A stretch of DNA of 5,643 bases from Nitrospira sp. (GCA_012032965.1 JAAUPT010000143.1:1-5643); one strand, 5' to 3'. Positions 1 to 5,643 are shown, counted from the stretch's first letter. Numbers and translations are program-made. The notes: generated by a model from the sequence alone, not told the origin.

Positions 1-965
1 CGCAGCGTGGCACTGGCGACCGTAGCGGCTCGTGTGCTGCCAGCTTCGATAATTTCGTCGACGCGAGATGGCGCGTGCGTAAGCTTGTCACGCTTGTCCC
101 AGATCGGCGTCAGCTGTTCCACCACGCAGTCTGCGACGAGTTTCTTGCAGTCGATACAACCGATCGCTGCAGTCCGGCAGTCTCGGTTGACTTGATCTTT
201 GACCGCTTGCGGCGAATAGATATTGTGGAATTCATAGACGGGACAGAGGTCCGGATTGCCGGGGTCCGTCCGTCTCACTCGCGCCGGGTCGGTGACCATG
301 GTTTTAAGCTTTTGCCGGACGACCGGCTCGGCGTCCGAGAGGTTGATCGTGTTGTTGTAACTCTTGCTCATCTTTCGACCATCGGTACCGATCACCTTGG
401 GGAACTTGGTCAAATGTTCCTTCGGTTCAGGGAACACTGATGTCTTGTAGAGGTCATTGAATCGCCGCGCGAGCTCTCTTGTTAGCTCAAGATGCGGGAG
501 CTGATCTTTTCCCACCGGCACGAAATCAGGCTTGTACAGGAGGATGTCGGCTGCCTGCAGAACTGGATAGCCGAGAAAGCCGTAGGTGGTGAGATCTTTC
601 TCTTTGATCTCCTCCTGCTTTTCCTTATAGGTGGGATTGCGCTCCAACCACGAAACCGGCGTCATCATGGAAAGCAAGAGATGCAGGATGGCGTGTTCCG
701 GAATACGAGACTGGATGAAGATCGTGGACCGTTCCGGATCGATGCCACCGGCAAGCCAGTCGATCAGCATCTCGCGAACGAATGTGCGAATGCGGCTTGT
801 GTCGGCATAGTTGGTCGAGAGGGCGTGCCAATCGGCGACAAAGAAGTAGCAGTCGTATTCTTCCTGTAAAACCTTCCAGTTTTCTAACGCGCCCACATAG
901 TTCCCAAGGTGCATGAGTCCACTCGGCTGCATGCCGCTGAGAACTCGCCTTCGTGGCGCTGTCAT
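1..965 (-). CDS. trpS: Tryptophanyl-tRNA synthetase, 3' end cut by window edge
   Basis: Class I aminoacyl-tRNA synthetase that charges tRNA-Trp with tryptophan using ATP, in the cytoplasm. Translating the minus strand from ATG at 965 gives 321 codons with no stop before base 1. The ATP-binding signature is PSGLMHLGN at residues 14-22 (the HIGH box is HLGN, 19-22). The second signature is a perfect KMSKS at 198-202 (bases 360-374). The tryptophan pocket segment YPVLQAADILLY lies around residue 140, with Asp140 at the place of the indole-binding Asp, followed by VPVGKDQ and HLELTRELARRFN. Usual family length is about 325-335, so only some 5-15 residues should be missing. Four cysteines (241, 263, 270, 273) form C-x21-C-x6-C-x2-C, close to the iron-sulfur motif of the Thermotoga maritima enzyme. 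The start is fixed by AGGAG 7 nt upstream and by the ATGA overlap with the upstream protease gene, which implies translational coupling. Family assignment is secure; the metal site is inference. Confidence 0.97.
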   Translation of the reverse strand, partial: MTAPRRRVLSGMQPSGLMHLGNYVGALENWKVLQEEYDCYFFVADWHALSTNYADTSRIRTFVREMLIDWLAGGIDPERSTIFIQSRIPEHAILHLLLSMMTPVSWLERNPTYKEKQEEIKEKDLTTYGFLGYPVLQAADILLYKPDFVPVGKDQLPHLELTRELARRFNDLYKTSVFPEPKEHLTKFPKVIGTDGRKMSKSYNNTINLSDAEPVVRQKLKTMVTDPARVRRTDPGNPDLCPVYEFHNIYSPQAVKDQVNRDCRTAAIGCIDCKKLVADCVVEQLTPIWDKRDKLTHAPSRVDEIIEAGSTRAATVASATL

Positions 966-1702
966 TCGGCAACTCCTGGGCGAAGGCCGAGCGCGGTTGA
1001 CAGGATCGTGCCGGACAGGCCTTTGGCAAAGGTTCCGGTGATCGTATGGATCACGCCCAGTTCTTTGTCGAACACGATCAGCCCGACTAGAATGAGCATT
1101 CCATACGGTTCTAATCGCGCCAACGCAATTGCCGGCTTGGGTGGCAGAACGGCGGTCAGGATGCGACCACCGTCGAGGGGTGGAATCGGAAGCAGGTTGA
1201 AGAGGGCGAGAAGTACGTTGATCATCACAGAATACAGCGCCATGACGGCGATGGGGCGCAACAACATCGTTCCAAGCAGGCTCGTCGAGGCGTCGGCTTC
1301 TGTCGATCCTCGTAGCGATAAGGTTGGCTCGATTGTCAGGAGTGCAGCCAATAACAGCGCGCTTGCGACGGCCAAGAGTAGGTTCATCCCAGGTCCGGCT
1401 GCGGCCACTAAGGCCATGTCACGGCGAGGCTGATGCATATTCCGTGGGTCGATGGGGACTGGCTTCGCAAAACCGAATAGAAAGCTTCCCGGAAGCAGCA
1501 AACAAATCAAGGGGAGGATGACGGTGCCGAACGGGTCGATATGGGCAAGGGGGTTGATGGTGAGTCGTCCTTGAAGTTTCGCGGTCGAATCTCCGCATTT
1601 CTCCGCCGTCCATCCATGGGCGTACTCATGGAGCACCATCGCGAACAGGAGGGGGAGTCCCATGTAGGAAATTGTGTGAAGGATTTGGGAAAGAGAACTC
1701 AT
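962..1702 (-). CDS. Site-2 protease family (M50) membrane metalloprotease
   Basis: A 246-residue integral membrane zinc protease of the S2P/M50 family, expected to cleave substrates within or next to the membrane; its substrate cannot be read from the sequence. The zinc motif HEYAH is at residues 25-29 inside the first hydrophobic segment. The second conserved motif, NLLPIPPLDGGR, is at 169-180, with Asp177 as the third zinc ligand. A conserved AGPGMN is at 102-107. Hydrophobic stretches lie near 10-30, 58-78, 97-123, 149-172 and 200-211, giving a compact core with no PDZ or CBS domain, as in the small prokaryotic S2P group rather than RseP. The ATG at 1702 is preferred because starting at Met14 would shorten the first membrane helix. 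No good Shine-Dalgarno precedes it, and the upstream stop codon is only 11 nt away, so reinitiation is likely. Its TGA overlaps the trpS ATG. Activity and family are well supported; the physiological role is unknown. Confidence 0.93.
   Translation of the reverse strand: MSSLSQILHTISYMGLPLLFAMVLHEYAHGWTAEKCGDSTAKLQGRLTINPLAHIDPFGTVILPLICLLLPGSFLFGFAKPVPIDPRNMHQPRRDMALVAAAGPGMNLLLAVASALLLAALLTIEPTLSLRGSTEADASTSLLGTMLLRPIAVMALYSVMINVLLALFNLLPIPPLDGGRILTAVLPPKPAIALARLEPYGMLILVGLIVFDKELGVIHTITGTFAKGLSGTILSTALGLRPGVAE
973..977 (-). promoter_or_regulatory. Shine-Dalgarno of trpS inside the end of the upstream gene
   Basis: AGGAG on the minus strand, 7 nt before the trpS ATG at 965. It lies within the last codons of the M50 protease gene, so trpS can be translated by new initiation as well as by coupling at the ATGA overlap. 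It supports 965 as the start. Confidence 0.75.
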
Positions 1703-1713
1703 ACGAAATCGTT

Positions 1714-3690
1714 TCAGTTCAATTGCACAAACTTACCCTGTTTCACTTGGAGAAGAAAGAGCGGACGGTGCAAGGTGCCGTCTGCTCCGAAGCTGGCTGG
1801 GCCGGCCAGTGTCGGCAAGTCACGCTGGGTGGTAAAAAATTCTTGAAGAGCCTCTCCTGAGGTCGCCCCATGACGGATTCCCTCGATCACCACTCTGGCT
1901 GCGTCATATCCCTGCATGGTGAAGAGCGATGGGGTCGATTCGAAGCGGTTCCGATATCGTTGAACAAAGTCCTGGACGGCAGGATTTGGACTGTCGAGGA
2001 AGAAGCCATCAACAAAGGTTGCGCCGTCGACCGTCCGATCGGCGGTTCGGACGAAGTCTTGCGAGTTCCAGCCGTTTGTACCCAGGAGAGGCGCTCTGAT
2101 GTCATGGAATGCCAGCTGGGCAGCGAGCAGGCCGATATCTTGAGAACGACTCGGAATAAAGATTGCGTCAAACCCTGGAGTGTACAGCATGCGCTTTTCG
2201 GTTCGGCTGGCCGGTTTGCCGGTTGGGCGAGGAATCTCCACAGGAACTGCCAGGCCATACTTTTTAATGTCCTCGGCCTTCAGTCGCTGGATTTGCGGTG
2301 CAAAATCCGTTTCCCCTTCCTTGAAGGCTTCGATGGCGATGATCTCGCCCCCGACATGATACACCTCCTGGGCGAAGAGTCGGGCAAGTTCACGTCCATA
2401 GACAGTGTCAGGGTGGACAATGCAGAACCGTCGGTACCCTTGATCCTGAGTGGCGTAGGTCGCAATGCGTTCGGCTTGCAGTGTGTAGGTGAGCGATGTG
2501 CTGAAGAGGTAATTACCCAACCGGCGGATATTGGGAAGGGTTGCTGCCGGTGTAATCAACGGCACTCTGGTCTTTTGTGCCATCTCAGCCATGACCGGTA
2601 GATTTCTTGACAGCATCGGGCCGATCACGGCCAGCGGTCGATCATCATGGAGCAGGGTTGAGAGATCTTCCAGAAAACCAGGCCGATCCACGTCATGGTC
2701 CTTGACGATCAAGCCCACGGAAGGGCTGCCGGGCAGTTCGCGAGATTTTTCCACCGCGAGCTGAATACCTTCCAAAACATCGGTGGCAAATGTCGACAGG
2801 TTTCCAGACAAGGGGAGGATGGCGGCGATGACATACTGATTAGTCCTCAACCGTGACTGGATGAGATGCAATGATTCGCTGGCTTTTTGAGCAGAGGGGT
2901 GGGCAGAAAATGCTCCGAGAAAATGCTGAGCCTCCCGTTCTGCCAGGTGGTCTTCATTACGCCCGACGTAATAGTCGATCAGCCGAAGCGAGGCGAGGTC
3001 GCCAGGGTATGAGCGTGGATAAGCGTCGCGTACGCGGATTAGTCCTTTTTTGTCTAACTTCTCTGTGACAAACTGCCGAATCTGTTCCCGTGTTTCTTTG
3101 GCCTGTTCTTCCGAACTTCCGGCCATTCCCTCTAATAGCGTATGAATAGCCCGCACATAGTCCTTCTTCTGAGCCAAGGCCTCGGCCGTCAGTTGCTGTG
3201 CCTCGCGCTTGGTGACTGCGTCCAACGTTGTCGTGCGAACTTGGGTGAGCAATGGCAGTGCCAGGTCAATGTTTCCCATTGCCGCATGGGTCCTGGCCAG
3301 CAAGAGTTTACTTCGGTCCACAAGCTCGGATTCAGGGAATTCTGTGTGGAGTTGGTTGAGATAACGGAGCGCCTCGCCGTAGTCCCGCATGCCATAGAGC
3401 GCTGCCCCTAATAACAAGTAAGTGTCATCGAGATGTTCGGGTCGTGGGTTGGTGGTCAAGAATCGTCGCAAGGTATTGGCCGCGGACTCGTGGTTGCCTT
3501 TCTCGATCAGTTGCTTGGCCTGATTCAAAACCGGCGGATTCGGAATCAGGGGTTTGACGGTCTCTGCCGCCTCCGCCTGACCTGAACGGGTCAACAGGGA
3601 GTCTAGGGTGAAGCCTGTCGCAAGAGCGGTGATGACCATCACCAGTGGCCAGGCAGCAATGGGAGTAGGATGGTGCGAGTGGGCGAGCAT
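1714..3690 (-). CDS. TPR plus periplasmic-binding-fold protein, PBP-activator (LpoA/LppC) type
   Basis: A 658-residue envelope protein. Residues 11-30 form one hydrophobic segment that could be a signal peptide or an N-terminal anchor; an AEA-like signal peptidase I site lies near 39-41, and there is no lipobox cysteine. Residues about 52-280 are helical repeats of TPR character, for example a YLLLGAALYGMRDYGEALRY unit at 91-110. Residues about 286-655 form a type I periplasmic binding fold: it opens with IAAILPLSG (288-296) and contains DHDVDRPGF, AVIGPMLS, VPLITPAAT, GFDAIFIP (506-513), LLGTNGWNS (535-543) and FVDGFF (559-564). This layout matches the LpoA/LppC family, which in gammaproteobacteria activates the peptidoglycan synthase PBP1A; it also resembles branched-chain amino-acid binding proteins of ABC transporters. 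No permease or ATPase gene is nearby, which favours the cell-wall role. An in-frame TGA four codons upstream limits the start to 3690 or to an internal codon such as Met18. It is first in a probable operon with the M50 protease and trpS. Confidence 0.85.
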   Translation of the reverse strand: MLAHSHHPTPIAAWPLVMVITALATGFTLDSLLTRSGQAEAAETVKPLIPNPPVLNQAKQLIEKGNHESAANTLRRFLTTNPRPEHLDDTYLLLGAALYGMRDYGEALRYLNQLHTEFPESELVDRSKLLLARTHAAMGNIDLALPLLTQVRTTTLDAVTKREAQQLTAEALAQKKDYVRAIHTLLEGMAGSSEEQAKETREQIRQFVTEKLDKKGLIRVRDAYPRSYPGDLASLRLIDYYVGRNEDHLAEREAQHFLGAFSAHPSAQKASESLHLIQSRLRTNQYVIAAILPLSGNLSTFATDVLEGIQLAVEKSRELPGSPSVGLIVKDHDVDRPGFLEDLSTLLHDDRPLAVIGPMLSRNLPVMAEMAQKTRVPLITPAATLPNIRRLGNYLFSTSLTYTLQAERIATYATQDQGYRRFCIVHPDTVYGRELARLFAQEVYHVGGEIIAIEAFKEGETDFAPQIQRLKAEDIKKYGLAVPVEIPRPTGKPASRTEKRMLYTPGFDAIFIPSRSQDIGLLAAQLAFHDIRAPLLGTNGWNSQDFVRTADRTVDGATFVDGFFLDSPNPAVQDFVQRYRNRFESTPSLFTMQGYDAARVVIEGIRHGATSGEALQEFFTTQRDLPTLAGPASFGADGTLHRPLFLLQVKQGKFVQLN

Positions 3691-3721
3691 TCCGTTCGAT
3701 CAGCGGTAAGCCATACGGAGA

Positions 3722-3750
3722 CTAGTATCGGAAAGGGTGCAACCTGTCAA
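3722..3750 (-). promoter_or_regulatory. Promoter for the minus-strand operon
   Basis: On the minus strand a perfect -35 TTGACA (3745-3750) is followed after exactly 17 nt by TACTAG (3722-3727), a weaker -10 box. Transcription would begin near 3715, leaving a leader of about 25 nt before the ATG at 3690. It is the only good sigma-70-like match I see ahead of the PBP-activator-like gene, and no comparable promoter is apparent in the short gaps further down the operon. Confidence 0.55.
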
Positions 3751-3770
3751 GGAGAACTACTGCATTCTCG

Positions 3771-3799
3771 TTGTGCCTGCGAAGAGAGTTGGCTATAGT
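3771..3799 (+). promoter_or_regulatory. Candidate xerD promoter
   Basis: TTGTGC (3771-3776), 17 nt, then TATAGT (3794-3799). The -10 is strong (5 of 6 to TATAAT); the -35 keeps only the TTG. The predicted start near 3806 is 3-4 nt before the ATG at 3810, so the transcript would have almost no leader. It points away from the divergent minus-strand promoter at 3722-3750. Confidence 0.45.
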
Positions 3800-3809
3800 T
3801 TATCGTCCA

Positions 3810-4781
3810 ATGACAATGACGACGGCTCACACATCGGTTCTTTTGCTGGATCCTCTGGTTGAGCGGTATCTCAGCCAGTTGCGAGTTGAGGGAGGGCTGG
3901 CGACCAACACGCTGGAGTCCTACCGGCGAGATTTGTTCCGAGTGCAACGCTACCTGTTGCGGCATCGACTCACCATGATCGACGTCGTGCCCCCACCTAT
4001 CATACGGTCGTTTCTGGCTTCACTGAAACAGGAATCGCTGGCGGCATCATCGGTGGCTCGGATGCTTTCGGCGATGCGGGGATGGTATCGCTTCCTGGTC
4101 CGTGAAAAAATTCTCAAGGCCAACCCCCTCTGCGATGTGGCCACCGCGCGTCGTGCCGTACGATTGCCCAAGACGTTGACCCTGCAGGAAGTGACGGCGT
4201 TGCTGGAGGCGCCAATCCGTGACCGTGCTGAGGATCGCCGAGACCGTGTGATGCTGGAGTTACTCTATGCGTCCGGGCTTCGGGTATCAGAGCTGGTTAG
4301 CCTGACTCTTGCGCAGATCGATCTCGATCTCGGTTGCCTTCGTGTGATGGGGAAGGGCGGTAAAGAGCGAGTTGCGCCGATGGGACAGACGGCACGAGAT
4401 TTGTTGGTCGAGTATCTTGAACAGGTGCGGCCTGCTCTCCTTAAGCGTCGCTCCTCTCGTCACGTGTTTGTCAGTCGGCGGGGGCATGAACTGACAAGGC
4501 AGGGATGTTGGAAGTTGCTTGCATTGCGTGCGCGACGGGTGGGGATCTTCAAACCCATCTCACCACACATGCTGAGACATTCGTTCGCCACGCATTTGCT
4601 CGAAGGCGGCGCTGATCTTCGTGTTGTTCAAGCGATGTTAGGGCATGCTGATATCGCCACGACCCAGATCTACACGCATGTGGACCGTCGCCGACTGAAG
4701 CATGTTCATCGACAGTTCTTTCCTCGGCAACTCAGTCATCGACGTTCAGTTGCAGAGAGGACGGTGAGGAGACAACAATGA
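3810..4781 (+). CDS. xerD: Tyrosine site-specific recombinase XerD
   Basis: A 323-residue tyrosine recombinase that, with a XerC partner, would resolve chromosome dimers by strand exchange at dif. The N-terminal SAM-like core-binding domain (about residues 15-105) includes the typical TLESYRRDL stretch. The catalytic domain (about 120-305) has all six expected residues: Arg158 in ASGLRVSEL, Lys182 in MGKGGKER, His253 and Arg256 in SPHMLRHSF, His279 in LGHADI, and nucleophile Tyr288 in IYTHV. Overall sequence is nearer XerD than XerC or phage integrases, and no att site or excisionase is nearby, so a housekeeping role is likely. The reading frame stays open up to a TTG at 3771, but that start lies on the likely promoter. 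The ATG at 3810, or a second ATG at 3816, fits the usual XerD N-terminus; neither has a Shine-Dalgarno. The end carries about 16 extra residues, rich in arginine, beyond the usual XerD terminus. The partner gene and dif are not in this window. Confidence 0.92.
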   Translation: MTMTTAHTSVLLLDPLVERYLSQLRVEGGLATNTLESYRRDLFRVQRYLLRHRLTMIDVVPPPIIRSFLASLKQESLAASSVARMLSAMRGWYRFLVREKILKANPLCDVATARRAVRLPKTLTLQEVTALLEAPIRDRAEDRRDRVMLELLYASGLRVSELVSLTLAQIDLDLGCLRVMGKGGKERVAPMGQTARDLLVEYLEQVRPALLKRRSSRHVFVSRRGHELTRQGCWKLLALRARRVGIFKPISPHMLRHSFATHLLEGGADLRVVQAMLGHADIATTQIYTHVDRRRLKHVHRQFFPRQLSHRRSVAERTVRRQQ

Positions 4782-4790
4782 CGTGACGCG

Positions 4791-4804
4791 CATCACAGGT
4801 GATG
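4791..4804. repeat. Short inverted repeat CATCAC-AG-GTGATG
   Basis: Perfect 6-bp arms around a 2-nt centre, 9 nt after the xerD stop and 30 nt before the -35 box of tRNA-Val. As RNA it would fold as a 5-bp stem with a 4-nt loop, and no run of T follows, so it is not a convincing intrinsic terminator. It could be a protein-binding operator or chance. Confidence 0.3.
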
Positions 4805-4834
4805 TACTGAGAACGAGCACGACGCCTGTTCTGG

Positions 4835-4863
4835 TTGACAAGGAGAAATGGACTTGATACGCT
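4835..4863 (+). promoter_or_regulatory. Promoter for tRNA-Val
   Basis: A consensus -35 TTGACA (4835-4840) is followed after 17 nt by TACGCT (4858-4863). The sequence just after the -10 is very GC-rich (CCGCGGCGG at 4864-4872), the kind of discriminator linked in other bacteria to stringent, growth-rate control of stable RNA promoters. The expected start near 4870 leaves a leader of about 17 nt for RNase P removal. Confidence 0.65.
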
Positions 4864-4886
4864 CCGCGGCGGTTGTGAGAGAAGTC

Positions 4887-4962
4887 GGGCGGATAGCTCA
4901 GTTGGGAGAGCGCTGCCCTTACAAGGCAGAGGTCACAGGTTCGATCCCTGTTCCGCCTACCA
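4887..4962 (+). tRNA. tRNA-Val, anticodon UAC
   Basis: The full cloverleaf can be drawn. Acceptor arms GGGCGGA (4887-4893) and TCCGCCT (4952-4958) pair with one G-U at the first position. The D stem is GCTC/GAGC (4896-4899 with 4908-4911). The anticodon stem is CTGCC/GGCAG (4913-4917 with 4925-4929) around loop CTTACAA, giving anticodon TAC at 4920-4922, which reads GUA and by wobble other valine codons. The T stem is ACAGG/CCTGT with loop TTCGATC. Discriminator base A4959 agrees with valine identity, and the CCA end is encoded (4960-4962). Confidence 0.97.
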
Positions 4963-5057
4963 ACGAGCATCGCTCTGGTAGGAGGGACGGGAAAAGTCCT
5001 GCAGGGATGAGGTTCCCTTCCTCGCTCAAGGGTTGACCGGCGACCGTTGATGGTGTC

Positions 5058-5086
5058 TTGTCGTTTTCCATGTACCGCCATAACTA
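5058..5086 (+). promoter_or_regulatory. Possible promoter for tRNA-Asp
   Basis: TTGTCG (5058-5063), 17 nt, TAACTA (5081-5086). Start would be near 5093, leaving only about 2 nt before the tRNA. The spacer between the two tRNAs (4963-5094, 132 nt) is long for a simple co-transcribed pair, which is why a separate promoter is considered; co-transcription from the tRNA-Val promoter is also possible. A 5-bp hairpin AGGGA/TCCCT (5003-5007 with 5014-5018) lies in the spacer without a T run. Confidence 0.35.
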
Positions 5087-5094
5087 GAGAATAC

Positions 5095-5172
5095 GGGGCC
5101 GTCGTTCAGCCTGGTTAGGACGCCAGATTGTCAATCTGGAGGTCGCGGGTTCAAATCCCGTCGGCCCCGCCA
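5095..5172 (+). tRNA. tRNA-Asp, anticodon GUC
   Basis: Acceptor arms GGGGCCG (5095-5101) and CGGCCCC (5162-5168) pair perfectly. The D stem is GTTC/GGAC (5104-5107 with 5118-5121, one G-U pair). The anticodon stem is CCAGA/TCTGG (5123-5127 with 5135-5139) around TTGTCAA, with anticodon GTC at 5130-5132 reading GAC and GAU. The T stem is GCGGG/CCCGT with loop TTCAAAT. Discriminator G5169 matches aspartate identity, and CCA is encoded (5170-5172). Confidence 0.97.
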
Positions 5173-5186
5173 TTTTCCTCAGTGTT

Positions 5187-5195
5187 TGGTACAAT
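5187..5195 (+). promoter_or_regulatory. Extended -10 promoter element for tolQ
   Basis: TGGTACAAT is an extended -10 (TGn followed by TACAAT, 5190-5195), 15 nt after the end of tRNA-Asp. The position for a -35 falls on the 3' end of the tRNA and shows no good match, which an extended -10 can offset. Start would be near 5202, with a 5' leader of about 44 nt before the tolQ ATG. Confidence 0.45.
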
Positions 5196-5245
5196 CCACT
5201 TTGCCACGAACTGTTGAGAGCTCAGGAGGGAGAGGCTAGACTCGT

Positions 5246-5643
5246 ATGTTTCAAGCCGGTCCGTTGGCCATCATTGCATCGCTTGGGGGCATCTCCAAGG
5301 TGGTTCTGTTGGTGCTGCTCGGGTTCTCGATCATTTCGTGGGCGATCATCTTTTACAAATGGGCGACCTTTCGAGCGGTCGACCGCAAAGACCGCCAGTT
5401 CATGGCCTTATTGCTACGGGCGCGAGATGTTGAAGAGGTGACGCGAAACGCACCACAGACGTCCGGAAGTCCCTGCGCGAAAATTTTCCATTCCGTGATC
5501 CAACGGTTGGATCAAATTCCAACCGGGTTCAGTGAGAGTGGGTCGATGATCTTTGATCGACATGTGATGGAACGGACGGCAGCGCATCTCGCCCAGGGAC
5601 AAATCTCAAAACTGGAATCCTATCTGCCGTTTCTTGCCACCAC
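5246..5643 (+). CDS. tolQ: TolQ/ExbB-type proton-channel subunit, 3' end cut by window edge
   Basis: Inner-membrane protein of the MotA/TolQ/ExbB family which, with TolR, uses the proton gradient to drive TolA and the Tol-Pal envelope machinery during cell division. Only the first 132 codons are present, of about 230 expected. Residues 16-37 form the first membrane helix, and the segment LLGFSIISWAIIFYKW closely matches TolQ, as opposed to the different pattern of ExbB or MotA. A cytoplasmic stretch follows (about 40-130) with conserved-style RHVMERTAAHLAQGQISKLES, and the window stops within LPFLATT, the entry to the second membrane helix where the channel motif would follow. The ATG at 5246 is the first start after an in-frame TAG at 5237. 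AGGAGG (5224-5229) is 16 nt away, further than usual; AGAGG at 5231-5235 is 10 nt away and may serve instead. TolQ rather than ExbB is likely but would be settled by downstream tolR, tolA, tolB and pal. Confidence 0.88.
   Translation, partial: MFQAGPLAIIASLGGISKVVLLVLLGFSIISWAIIFYKWATFRAVDRKDRQFMALLLRARDVEEVTRNAPQTSGSPCAKIFHSVIQRLDQIPTGFSESGSMIFDRHVMERTAAHLAQGQISKLESYLPFLAT

Noticed and set aside
75..869. Two plus-strand open frames of 121 and 125 residues
   Set aside because: Both are antisense to trpS, whose translation carries the HLGN and KMSKS signatures throughout the same bases.
909..1433. 174-residue plus-strand open frame
   Set aside because: Shadow of the M50 protease gene, which has its full catalytic motifs on the other strand.
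1870..2601. 243-residue plus-strand open frame
   Set aside because: Antisense to the long TPR/binding-fold gene, whose protein shows clear domains; this frame shows no recognisable motif or start signals.
3810..4781. The tyrosine recombinase next to tRNA genes, considered as an integrase of a genomic island
   Set aside because: The protein is XerD-like, no second copy of a tRNA 3' end is seen in the window, and the neighbours are all housekeeping genes.
3745..4848. Shared CAAGGAGAA at 3748-3756 and 4839-4847, considered as a repeat
   Set aside because: Only about nine identical bases; each copy is explained by overlap with a TTGACA-type box, on opposite strands, so it is likely coincidence.
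4983..5018. Small hairpins and a CCTGCAGG palindrome after tRNA-Val, considered as a terminator
   Set aside because: Stems are only 4-5 bp and none is followed by a T run.
4848..5036. 62-residue open frame on the plus strand, with an AGGAG-like sequence just before its ATG
   Set aside because: It runs straight through tRNA-Val; the peptide is the familiar false translation of a tRNA, and its apparent ribosome site lies in the tRNA promoter spacer.
4746..5081. 111-residue open frame on the minus strand
   Set aside because: Antisense to tRNA-Val; its RNRDRTCDLCLVRAALSQLS-like stretch is a well-known mis-annotation from tRNA antisense.

Overview
This window reads as ordinary bacterial chromosome. 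Four protein genes and two tRNA genes lie on two divergent transcription units, and no mobile element, CRISPR array or phage gene is visible. Base composition is moderately GC-rich. The protein styles suggest a Nitrospirota (Nitrospira-like) or Deltaproteobacteria-like genome: an LpoA/LppC-type protein with TPR repeats, a compact M50 protease directly before trpS, and a TrpRS with an Fe-S cysteine motif. That placement is my inference from remembered family resemblance, not from a search.

Left part, minus strand (3690 down to 1): a likely operon of three genes. The first encodes a TPR plus periplasmic-binding-fold protein of the penicillin-binding-protein-activator type. An 11-nt gap separates it from a five-helix site-2-type (M50) membrane metalloprotease. 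The stop codon of the protease gene overlaps the start of trpS (ATGA), and trpS runs off the left edge a few codons before its expected end. A TTGACA-N17-TACTAG promoter sits just upstream of the first gene.

Right part, plus strand (3810 to 5643): a xerD-type tyrosine recombinase gene whose best start lies only a few bases after a TATAGT -10 box, so its mRNA may be leaderless. Next come tRNA-Val(UAC), tRNA-Asp(GUC) and the 5' part of tolQ, the Tol-Pal proton-channel subunit, which is cut by the right edge. Each of the last three has its own promoter-like sequence just upstream.

The genes cover translation (trpS, tRNAs), chromosome dimer resolution (xerD) and the cell envelope (PBP-activator-like protein, M50 protease, tolQ). 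I did not find an undescribed system. The points most worth checking are the predicted [4Fe-4S] site in TrpRS, the possible leaderless xerD transcript, the LpoA-like protein without a lipobox, and a small inverted repeat ahead of the tRNA-Val promoter.
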